64,000 nt of DNA, taken from assembly GCF_001435575.1 (NCBI RefSeq), contig NZ_AZEA01000001.1, positions 248,001 to 312,000 of the forward strand, written 5' to 3'. The stretch is from Lentilactobacillus sunkii DSM 19904. Lineage in GTDB: Bacteria > Bacillota > Bacilli > Lactobacillales > Lactobacillaceae. Position 1 is the stretch's first letter; the number at the start of each line of letters is the position of its first letter. Shown one piece after another: positions 57,415 to 64,000 of the stretch. Both the position numbers and the translations under genes were made by a program. The notes beneath the pieces are model-generated. The model saw only the letters and a program-made list of their open reading frames with translations. It was not told the DNA's origin and did not search any database.

Positions 57415-57726
57415 TTACATGTCCGGGATGCCTTTAGTGTATTTACCCATAGTGCTTTCAGTTGCCTTATCAACTTTGGAAATACCGTCGTTTACGGCCG
57501 TCAAAATCAAGTCACCCAACATTTCAGGATCGTCAGGATCGATTGCTTCCGGTTTGATTTGAATATCAGTCATTTTTTTGTCGCCGCTAAAAGTCACTTC
57601 AACCATATCGTCAGGCGCAGTTCCTTTGAATTCCTGCTGTTTCAAATTTTCTTGTTCTTCACCAAGCTGTTTTTGCATCTTTTTCATTTGCTTCATCATT
57701 TTGTTCATATTCATACCATTCATCAT
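57415..57726 (-). CDS. Nucleoid-associated protein YbaB/EbfC
   Basis: A 103-residue DNA-binding protein with the methionine- and lysine-rich N-terminal coiled coil ([15 protein letters not shown]) and the core [21 protein letters not shown]. Always near dnaX and recR. GGAGGA precedes the ATG. Confidence 0.93.
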   Translation of the reverse strand: MMNGMNMNKMMKQMKKMQKQLGEEQENLKQQEFKGTAPDDMVEVTFSGDKKMTDIQIKPEAIDPDDPEMLGDLILTAVNDGISKVDKATESTMGKYTKGIPDM

Positions 57727-57742
57727 TGTAAAATTCCTCCAA

Positions 57743-59542
57743 TTAATCGTCTTTTATATCTAAAATATCGGTACCAAAAAGTTCAGCTGCTTTTTTGACG
57801 ACCGGTTGACTCTCCGAATCCTGTTCGACAGGATCATTGGATGAGTCATCAGCCGGATCAGCTTTTGGGTCATCGGCCTTGGCTTCCTTGGGAGTGGCAT
57901 TTTTCAACTTGTCCCGATGGTTCGTCAAATATTCATGACGAATATCAGGCCACTGATTTTCCGGAACAAATACAATCTGCGGCGCTTTACCGACGATCCG
58001 GTCAAGGTTATTTTCAAGGGCATCCTTCAAGTCGGTATCCCCTTGTGCTTTTTGATACAGGAACGGGTATTCAAAGGCAACAATCACCCCTCCGCTGCTT
58101 GCGGCCACCGGTGAAGAAACGTGCATGACAGCGCGCTGGGTCACTGATAGGGCCTTCATCAGGTCCGGCCAGACCTCTTTAAACTGGTTCAGTTGTTTTC
58201 TAGTTGCTTTGCCGAGAATTGGGTAAATCTTTGCCAATTCAATATGGTTATCCATTGTATGTGCCTGACTCGGTTTTGCGGGTTCAGGAGTACTAACAGC
58301 ACTGGATTGGGCATCCGGTGCCTGCTTAATGGCATCCAATTCAGATTTTAACTTGGCAACTTCTTGGGTCAGCTGTTGAATTTCCGCGTTAACTTCCGGA
58401 TTTACAGCAGTCGTTGCGGCCGGCTGGGAGTTGGTTGAAGTATTTGATTGGGAATTTGAATCCAAATGAGTAATCTTGACTGTCAGAACTTCCAGATAAA
58501 CATCGGGATGAGCAGTAAATCTAAGTGAATTAGAAATATCATTCAACTCATTAATAATCTGGTAAATTTCCTGATCAGTGATTTGGCCGCTGAGCTTTTT
58601 GAACTGATCATCGATAATTCCCAGTTCCATTTCTTCGACAATTCCCGGATCCTGCTGATACAACAAAATATCCTGACAATAACTGGTCAAGTCTTCAATG
58701 AATCGACTGGCATCTTTTCCCTCATCAAGAATCTTTTGAATCGTAATCAAGGCACTCTTGGTATCGTTTGCAACAACCTGCTTCATATAGGTGGTCAGCA
58801 GCTCATTTGTAACACTGCCGGTGACCAGCAGTGCATTATCATAGGTAATCTTATTATCGCCATATGACATTGCCTGATCAAGGATACTCAAGGCATCACG
58901 CATTCCACCCTCGGCTGCCTTGGCAATTAGTTTGAGTGCCTTATCGTCATATTCCACCTTTTTTTGATCAAGAATATATTCCATTCTTTCCAAAATATCT
59001 TTTGGCTTGATCCGCTTAAAATCAAATTTCTGGGTTCTGGATATAATCGTGGCTGGAATCTTATGCGGTTCAGTCGTTGCCAAAATAAAGATGACATTGG
59101 CTGGTGGTTCCTCCAAAGTTTTCAACAGTGCGTTGAACGCCCCGGTTGAGAGCATATGAACTTCATCAATAATGTAAACTTTGTAATCAGCCTGAGTTGG
59201 TGCGTACTTCGCTTTGTCTCGAATATCCCGGATTTCTTCAACCCCGTTGTTGGAAGCAGCATCGATTTCGATGACATCATTTAAGCTGCCCTCATTGATT
59301 GCCTTACAGGTTTCGCACTTGTTGCAGGGTTCACCATCTTTTAAATAATGACAGTTGACCGCCTTGGCAAAGATCTTCGCCGCAGACGTTTTACCCGTCC
59401 CCCGTGGACCGGTAAACAAATAGGCATGGCTTGTTTGTTTAGTAATTAAAGCATTCTTTAATGTCCGTGTGATAACTGATTGGCCGACGATTTCATCAAA
59501 TCTCTGTGGTCGCCAGACCCGATATAATGCTTGATAACTCAT
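57743..59542 (-). CDS. dnaX: DNA polymerase III subunit gamma/tau
   Basis: Clamp-loader ATPase, 599 residues. It has Walker [16 protein letters not shown] near residue 45, zinc site [16 protein letters not shown], Walker [10 protein letters not shown], sensor ATTEPHKIP and [12 protein letters not shown] Ser/Pro/Gln/Ala-rich linker (about 375-450) leads to the tau C-terminal domain. The start at 59542 ([15 protein letters not shown]) has GGAGGG upstream; the in-frame extension to 59683 would overlap the SRP RNA terminator. I see no clear frameshift site for a short gamma form. Confidence 0.96.
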   Translation of the reverse strand: MSYQALYRVWRPQRFDEIVGQSVITRTLKNALITKQTSHAYLFTGPRGTGKTSAAKIFAKAVNCHYLKDGEPCNKCETCKAINEGSLNDVIEIDAASNNGVEEIRDIRDKAKYAPTQADYKVYIIDEVHMLSTGAFNALLKTLEEPPANVIFILATTEPHKIPATIISRTQKFDFKRIKPKDILERMEYILDQKKVEYDDKALKLIAKAAEGGMRDALSILDQAMSYGDNKITYDNALLVTGSVTNELLTTYMKQVVANDTKSALITIQKILDEGKDASRFIEDLTSYCQDILLYQQDPGIVEEMELGIIDDQFKKLSGQITDQEIYQIINELNDISNSLRFTAHPDVYLEVLTVKITHLDSNSQSNTSTNSQPAATTAVNPEVNAEIQQLTQEVAKLKSELDAIKQAPDAQSSAVSTPEPAKPSQAHTMDNHIELAKIYPILGKATRKQLNQFKEVWPDLMKALSVTQRAVMHVSSPVAASSGGVIVAFEYPFLYQKAQGDTDLKDALENNLDRIVGKAPQIVFVPENQWPDIRHEYLTNHRDKLKNATPKEAKADDPKADPADDSSNDPVEQDSESQPVVKKAAELFGTDILDIKDD

Positions 59543-59664
59543 GACCAAACCCTCCAAAAATAATTGCCAAACCGCTAATTTCTCGAATGGAACATCTAAA
59601 TAATTATATGATGAATCAAGCCAGAGTGCAATCAACGACAGTCGCTTATCCAGTAATTTTCTCC

Positions 59665-59696
59665 AAAAAAATGCTCCCAGCAAAATTGCTGAGAGC
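59665..59696 (-). terminator. Terminator of the SRP RNA gene
   Basis: Minus strand GCTCTCAGCA-ATTT-TGCTGGGAGC followed by ATTTTTTT. Confidence 0.88.
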
Positions 59697-59705
59697 TAAA
59701 TTTCT

Positions 59706-59803
59706 ATGTACAAGAGGCACAAGGTTGATGATACTTAGTGCTGCTTCCTTCCGGACCTGACACAGTTCGTAACCCGACCCTTGCCTCAGGGCCTTGCGGC
59801 AAT
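59706..59803 (-). ncRNA. ffs: Signal recognition particle RNA, small bacterial type
   Basis: The minus strand carries the universal SRP apical loop GTCAGGTCCGGAAGGAAGCAGC (around 59763-59741; given here as GTCAGGTCCGG and AAGGAAGCAGC). Flanking arms GGCAAGG and CCTTGTGCC, then CAAG and CTTG, form the long hairpin. Ends are approximate. It binds Ffh for co-translational targeting. Its place between tadA and dnaX is the standard Firmicute one. Confidence 0.95.
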
Positions 59804-59823
59804 ATCTATCATAACTTAAATGG

Positions 59824-60306
59824 TTAAGAATTGCCAGTCCTATTCTTTCTTTTCTTGCGGGCAGCTTTGAAAAAGTCCTTCATGATTTGTGAAGCTTCAT
59901 CAGCCAAAACACCCTCGACGACATTCACTTGGTGATTCAATCGCGAATCTTCCAGAACCGAATACAAGCTTCGGGTTGCCCCCGCCTTTGGATCACGGGA
60001 ACCAAAACAGACATTCTCAATTCGGGTATTGATAATTGCCCCCGAGCACATCAAACATGGTTCAATCGTCACGTAAAGATCACAATCAATCAGCCGCCAG
60101 CTGTTCAAATACCGACAGGCCTCTTCAATCGCTAAAATTTCTGCATGGGCAACACCATCATTTAAATGCTCTCTCAGGTTGTGTCCCCGACCGATAATGA
60201 TACCATCATGAACAACGACGGCACCAATTGGGACTTCACCTATCATGAATGCTTTTTGTGCTTCGACCATCGCTGCCCGCATAAAACGGCTATCAGCTTG
60301 AAACAT
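59824..60306 (-). CDS. tadA: tRNA-specific adenosine deaminase
   Basis: Converts A34 to inosine in tRNA-Arg(ACG). The 160-residue product has the zinc deaminase motif HAEILAIEEA near residue 55 and PCLMCSGAI near 85. That matters for arginine codon reading next to the CCG tRNA in this window. GTGAGGTAAATC precedes the ATG. It lies 11 nt after the methyltransferase gene. Confidence 0.96.
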   Translation of the reverse strand: MFQADSRFMRAAMVEAQKAFMIGEVPIGAVVVHDGIIIGRGHNLREHLNDGVAHAEILAIEEACRYLNSWRLIDCDLYVTIEPCLMCSGAIINTRIENVCFGSRDPKAGATRSLYSVLEDSRLNHQVNVVEGVLADEASQIMKDFFKAARKKRKNRTGNS

Positions 60307-60317
60307 GATTTACCTCA

Positions 60318-60926
60318 CTATTTCTTTACGCTTTGAAGAATATAATATCCTTTATCACGTTTTAAAATCTTACAGTTACCAAATAATTCGGTCATCAATT
60401 TTTTTGCGGACGGAGCACCCTGCTTCTTTTGTAGTACAACCGTCAACGTTCCATCGTCAATCAGATGATCAACTGCTCCGGAAATCATCTCGTCCACGAC
60501 TTTCTTTCCTGCCCGTACCGGTGGATTTGTAAATATGGCCGCATACTTTTCACTAATCGCTTCATATATGTTGCTCTCAAAAATATGAACATTTTTAACC
60601 TGGTTGTCGGCCGCATTCTTTTTAGCCAACTCTAAAGCGAGTTCATTGACATCAACCATATCAATCTGTCGTTCTGGAAAGGCTTTTGCAATTGAAATTC
60701 CAATCGGACCATAGCCAGTGCCCATATCCAACAATTTGCCATCTGGAATGATGCCGTAATTAATATTTTTAACCAGAACCCGGCTGCCGTAATCGACAGT
60801 ATGTTTGGAAAACACTCCGTTATCGGAAGTGAACGTTAAGTTGTTTCCCAGCAGCGAAAAGTCCCACGTTATTGGTTTGGATTCAACATCCGGATTCTTT
60901 GAATAGTAAAATGAATTGTCTGTCAT
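60318..60926 (-). CDS. Class I SAM methyltransferase, RsmC-like
   Basis: A 202-residue methyltransferase of the RsmC/YbxB group. The SAM motif is LLDMGTGYGPIGISIAKAF near residue 65 and the catalytic FTNPPVRAGKKV near 130. RsmC methylates G1207 of 16S rRNA in E. coli; the small single-domain Firmicute forms are less studied, so the target is inferred. Divergent from nrdH across the NrdR boxes. Confidence 0.88.
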   Translation of the reverse strand: MTDNSFYYSKNPDVESKPITWDFSLLGNNLTFTSDNGVFSKHTVDYGSRVLVKNINYGIIPDGKLLDMGTGYGPIGISIAKAFPERQIDMVDVNELALELAKKNAADNQVKNVHIFESNIYEAISEKYAAIFTNPPVRAGKKVVDEMISGAVDHLIDDGTLTVVLQKKQGAPSAKKLMTELFGNCKILKRDKGYYILQSVKK

Positions 60927-60988
60927 AAAAATCTCCTAGTTTGTCTTTCACATTTATTGCCTATATTTGGTGCTTACAATTAGTTTTA

Positions 60989-61040
60989 TCACAATATATT
61001 GTGTTTTAATCGTTGCATTTCACACTATTTAGTGTAGAAT
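60989..61040 (+). promoter_or_regulatory. Two NrdR boxes and promoter of nrdHEF
   Basis: Box 1 TCACAATATATTGTGT (60989-61004) and box 2 CACACTATTTAGTGTA (61021-61036) both fit the NrdR palindrome. Their starts are 32 bp apart, about three helical turns, as required for cooperative NrdR binding. Box 2 lies between a -35 TTGCAT (61013-61018) and -10 TAGAAT (61035-61040), so binding would repress. Confidence 0.88.
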
Positions 61041-61084
61041 TGAACCATAAATTAAATTTTAACGAAACAGGGGAAGTGTTTACA

Positions 61085-61315
61085 ATGGCTAAAATTACAT
61101 TATATTCAAAGAACAACTGTATGCAGTGCAAAATGACAAAACGTTACCTTTCAGAACACAATGTGCAGTTCGAAGAACACAATATCAACGAACAACCACA
61201 ATATATTGATTACTTGAAGCAACGAGGCTTTATGGCGGTACCCGTTGTCGATGTAGATGGTAAGCAAGCATTCAGCGGTTTCCGACCTGATCAACTTCAG
61301 TCGATTGCCGGCTAA
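61085..61315 (+). CDS. nrdH: NrdH-redoxin
   Basis: A 76-residue glutaredoxin-like protein that is the electron donor for class Ib ribonucleotide reductase. The redox pair is CMQC in SKNNCMQCKMTKRYL, with the cis-proline region VPVVDVDGKQAFSGF. The ATG at 61085 has AGGGGAAG upstream; the longer in-frame ATG at 61013 lies inside the promoter. First gene of nrdH-nrdE-nrdF. Confidence 0.95.
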   Translation: MAKITLYSKNNCMQCKMTKRYLSEHNVQFEEHNINEQPQYIDYLKQRGFMAVPVVDVDGKQAFSGFRPDQLQSIAG

Positions 61316-61354
61316 TTGCCTTCATCCATTCTACCATATTGATTTTAGATTAGC

Positions 61355-61386
61355 GGGCGAAACCACAAACGGTCTCGCCCCCTTTT
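61355..61386 (+). terminator. Hairpin between nrdH and nrdE (partial terminator)
   Basis: GGGCGA-a-ACC ... GGT-c-TCGCCC followed by CCTTTTATT. Probably attenuates transcription so that nrdH is made in excess. Confidence 0.6.
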
Positions 61387-61418
61387 ATTCGCAATTATAA
61401 GAAAGCGTGGTACAAGAT

Positions 61419-63584
61419 ATGTCACTTCACAACTTAAAGGATGTTACTTATTTTGATCTGAATAATGAAATCAACATCCCGGTCAATGGTCAAATCCCGT
61501 TGCAAAAAGACCAGGAAGCCCTCCAAGCCTTCCTGAAGGAAAATGTTCAGCCGAACTTGATGAAGTTTGAGAGCTTGAAAGATCGTTTTGACTACCTCAT
61601 CAAAAATAACTATTACGAAGAAGATTTTGTCCGCAAATATGATGAATCCTTCATCGAGAAGTTATACCAATACTTAAATGAGCAAAACTTCCATTTTAAG
61701 TCATTCATGGCTGCATACAAATTCTATGCACAGTATGCCTTGAAGACTAATGATAACGACCTGTATTTGGAAAGCTTTCTGGATAGAGTTGCTGCCAATG
61801 CCCTGTTTTTTGCTGATGGTGACGAACAATTAGCAATGGATCTGGCTGATGAAATTATCCACCAGCGTTACCAACCAGCTACGCCAAGTTTCTTGAATGC
61901 CGGCCGTGAAAACCGTGGCGAATTTGTGTCCTGTTTTCTGATCCAAACGACTGATAATATGAATACGATCGGTCGGACAATCAATTCAGCACTGCAATTA
62001 TCAAGAATCGGCGGCGGTGTAGGAATTAACCTTTCCAACCTCCGGGAAGCCGGTGCCCCAATTAAACATATTGAAGGCGCTGCTTCAGGTGTTGTGCCGG
62101 TTATGAAATTATTGGAGGACAGCTTCTCATACTCAAACCAGTTGGGCCAACGTCAAGGCGCCGGGGTTGTGTATCTGTCAGTCTTCCACCCGGATATTAT
62201 TGAATTTTTGGGTGCAAAAAAGGAAAACGCCGACGAAAAGATTCGTCTAAAGACACTTTCGTTGGGTGTGACCGTGCCCGACAAGTTCTATCAATTGATT
62301 AAAGCCGACGCTGATATGTATCTTTTCAGCCCTTATGATGTAGAACGTGAGTACGGTGTTCCATTTTCATACGTGGACATTACCAAGGAATACGACAATT
62401 TGGTTGCCAATGACAAGATCTCAAAAACCAAGATCAAGGCTCGTGATTTGGAAACTGAAATCAGTAAACTCCAGCAGGAATCCGGTTATCCATACATTAT
62501 CAACATTGACACCGCCAATCGTGACAACCCGATTGCCGGCCGAATCGTTATGAGTAACTTGTGTTCCGAAATTCTCCAGGTTCAAACGCCATCAACGGTT
62601 GATAACCAACAGCATTACATCAAAATGGGAAAAGACATTTCATGTAACTTGGGTTCGACCAACATCAACAATATGATGGACGGGAAAGATTTTGGCCATT
62701 CTGTTGAAAGTATGGTCCGTGCCTTAACCTTTGTCACTGACCATTCCAACATCGACGTGGTACCTTCTATTCAAAAAGGTAACAAGGAATCCCACTCAAT
62801 CGGCCTTGGTGCTATGGGATTACACAGTTTTCTCGCCAAGCATCATATGTATTATGGTTCCCCAGAGTCAGTTGAATTTACCAGCGTTTATTTCATGCTG
62901 CTTAACTACTGGAGCTTAGTTGCATCTAACAAGATCGCTAAAGAACGCAACGAAACCTTCGTCAACTTTGAAAACAGCAAATATGCCGACGGTAGTTATT
63001 TTGATAAGTATCTCGACGAATCCTTCGCACCAAAATCTGACGAAGTAAAATCCCTCTTCAAAGACGACTGGATTCCATCAAAGGAAGACTGGGAGAATCT
63101 TAAAGAAGCAGTTATGAAAGATGGCCTTTACCATCAAAATCGAATGGCCGTTGCTCCTAATGGTTCGATTTCATACATTAACGATACAACTGCCAGCCTT
63201 CATCCAATTATCAACCGGATTGAAGAACGTCAGGAATCAAAGATTGGAAAGATTTATTATCCCGCTCCATACCTTTCAAACGACACAATGCCATATTATA
63301 CGTCTGCGTATGATATGGATATGCGTAAGGTAATTGACATCTACGCGGCTGCCCAGCAGCATATTGATCAGGGAATGGCGCTTACCCTCTTCATGCGTTC
63401 AACCATCCCAGAAGGCTTATATGAGTGGAAAAATGGTCGGACTGATAAGATGACGACACGTGATCTCAATATCTTAAGAAATTACGCATACAAAAAAGGT
63501 GTAAAATCAATTTATTACATTCGAACTTTCACAGATGATCAACAAGAAGTTGGCTCAAATGAATGTGAAAGCTGCGTCATTTAA
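61419..63584 (+). CDS. nrdE: Ribonucleotide-diphosphate reductase subunit alpha, class Ib
   Basis: Catalytic subunit that reduces NDPs to dNDPs. The 721-residue product has the substrate-site region TPSFLNAGRENRGEFVSCF, the thiyl-radical cysteine region with SCNLGSTNI, MAVAPNGSISYINDTTASLHP, and the C-terminal NECESCVI cysteine pair reduced by NrdH. No ATP-cone is evident at the N-terminus, as expected for NrdE. ATG 61419 (MSLHNLKDVTYFD) is preferred to an in-frame GTG at 61407; its ribosome binding site is weak (GAAAG). Confidence 0.96.
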   Translation: MSLHNLKDVTYFDLNNEINIPVNGQIPLQKDQEALQAFLKENVQPNLMKFESLKDRFDYLIKNNYYEEDFVRKYDESFIEKLYQYLNEQNFHFKSFMAAYKFYAQYALKTNDNDLYLESFLDRVAANALFFADGDEQLAMDLADEIIHQRYQPATPSFLNAGRENRGEFVSCFLIQTTDNMNTIGRTINSALQLSRIGGGVGINLSNLREAGAPIKHIEGAASGVVPVMKLLEDSFSYSNQLGQRQGAGVVYLSVFHPDIIEFLGAKKENADEKIRLKTLSLGVTVPDKFYQLIKADADMYLFSPYDVEREYGVPFSYVDITKEYDNLVANDKISKTKIKARDLETEISKLQQESGYPYIINIDTANRDNPIAGRIVMSNLCSEILQVQTPSTVDNQQHYIKMGKDISCNLGSTNINNMMDGKDFGHSVESMVRALTFVTDHSNIDVVPSIQKGNKESHSIGLGAMGLHSFLAKHHMYYGSPESVEFTSVYFMLLNYWSLVASNKIAKERNETFVNFENSKYADGSYFDKYLDESFAPKSDEVKSLFKDDWIPSKEDWENLKEAVMKDGLYHQNRMAVAPNGSISYINDTTASLHPIINRIEERQESKIGKIYYPAPYLSNDTMPYYTSAYDMDMRKVIDIYAAAQQHIDQGMALTLFMRSTIPEGLYEWKNGRTDKMTTRDLNILRNYAYKKGVKSIYYIRTFTDDQQEVGSNECESCVI

Positions 63585-63595
63585 AGGAGAAATTC

Positions 63596-64000
63596 ATGAC
63601 TGAGAATTATAAAGCAATCAATTGGAATGCAATTGATGATCAAATTGATAAAGCAACATGGGAAAAGCTGACTGAACAGTTTTGGCTGGATACGCGAATT
63701 CCGCTATCAAACGACTTATCCGATTGGCGAACACTGGACCAGGATCACCAGTGGGTAGTCGGCCACGTATTTGGTGGTTTAACCTTACTGGATACTCTCC
63801 AATCACAAGAAGGAATGGCATCTTTGCGTAAAGATGTTCAAACCCAACACGAAACTGCCGTGTTAAATAACATTCAATTTATGGAGTCCGTTCATGCAAA
63901 AAGTTATTCCTCAATCTTCTCAACTTTGAACACACCAGATCAAATCGATGAAATCTTTGACTGGAGTGACAGTGAAGAATTCCTCCAGAACAAAGCAATT
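63596..64000 (+). CDS. nrdF: Ribonucleotide-diphosphate reductase subunit beta, class Ib, 5' part
   Basis: The first 135 codons, cut by the window end. It begins MTENYKAINWNAIDDQIDK with AAAGGAGA upstream, 11 nt after nrdE. Metal-ligand regions are visible: Asp in LTLLDTLQ and the E-x-x-H of NIQFMESVHAKSYSSIF. NrdF holds the Mn/Fe-tyrosyl radical. The activating flavodoxin gene nrdI is not between nrdH and nrdE and may lie elsewhere. Confidence 0.95.
   Translation, partial: MTENYKAINWNAIDDQIDKATWEKLTEQFWLDTRIPLSNDLSDWRTLDQDHQWVVGHVFGGLTLLDTLQSQEGMASLRKDVQTQHETAVLNNIQFMESVHAKSYSSIFSTLNTPDQIDEIFDWSDSEEFLQNKAI

Noticed and set aside
57743-59542. Programmed frameshift producing a short gamma form from dnaX.
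   Set aside because: I saw no A-AAA-AAG-type slippery run with a following hairpin near the domain boundary.

Overview
This window looks like a chromosomal core region of a low-to-mid GC Firmicute of the family Lactobacillaceae. The evidence is the gene set and order (gap-pgk-tpi-eno; rapZ-yvcK-whiA; groESL-rex; prfB-secA-hpf-comF; dnaX-recR-tmk-holB-rsmI), the Gram-positive regulatory sites (CtsR, CIRCE/HrcA, CcpA cre, PhoP, NrdR), the strong AGGAGG-type ribosome binding sites and the frequent TTG/GTG starts. I cannot fix the genus from sequence alone; a heterofermentative group such as Lentilactobacillus or Secundilactobacillus is a guess. I see no prophage, insertion sequence, CRISPR array or restriction system.

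Layout. 1-1058: the front part of a secreted MucBP-like protein, running off the left edge. 1154-5792: glycolytic genes gapA, pgk, tpiA, eno. 6054-6125: tRNA-Arg(CCG), divergent from gapA. 6274-9273: a ring-cleaving-dioxygenase-like VOC protein, clpP under CtsR, and a zinc alcohol dehydrogenase. 9407-9673: a non-coding tandem repeat ending in a long inverted repeat. 9704-17608: whiA, yvcK, rapZ, uvrA, uvrB. 17726-24061: an HD hydrolase, trxB, galU, gpsA, lgt, hprK, YvlD and PspC proteins. 24150-31411: the complete phosphate system phoU, pstB2, pstB1, pstA, pstC, pstS with PhoP boxes, plus phoR-phoP. 31422-37182: MinJ-like membrane PDZ protein, prfB with its programmed frameshift, secA, long hpf. 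37305-40029: comFC-comFA and yigZ. 40092-44723: tagO, lrgAB, kimA. 44984-51679: groL, groS, rex, an ABC-F ATPase, tsaD, rimI. 51657-60926: tsaB, acyl-ACP thioesterase, rsmI, yabA, holB, darA, tmk, yaaL, recR, ybaB, dnaX, SRP RNA, tadA, an RsmC-like methyltransferase. 61085-64000: nrdH, nrdE and the start of nrdF behind two NrdR boxes.

How it works together. Almost everything is housekeeping: glycolysis, repair, protein folding and secretion, phosphate uptake, translation fidelity, replication and dNTP supply. Carbon control shows up as HprK, a cre-like site at gapA and a consensus cre at lrgAB (a family now linked to pyruvate transport). Cyclic-di-AMP physiology shows up as KimA and DarA. The least expected signals are non-coding: an inverted repeat that could hide the ribosome binding site of the secreted protein, the tandem/inverted repeat at 9407-9673, and paired stem-loops in the hpf leader. 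I found no gene cluster that I would call a new system.
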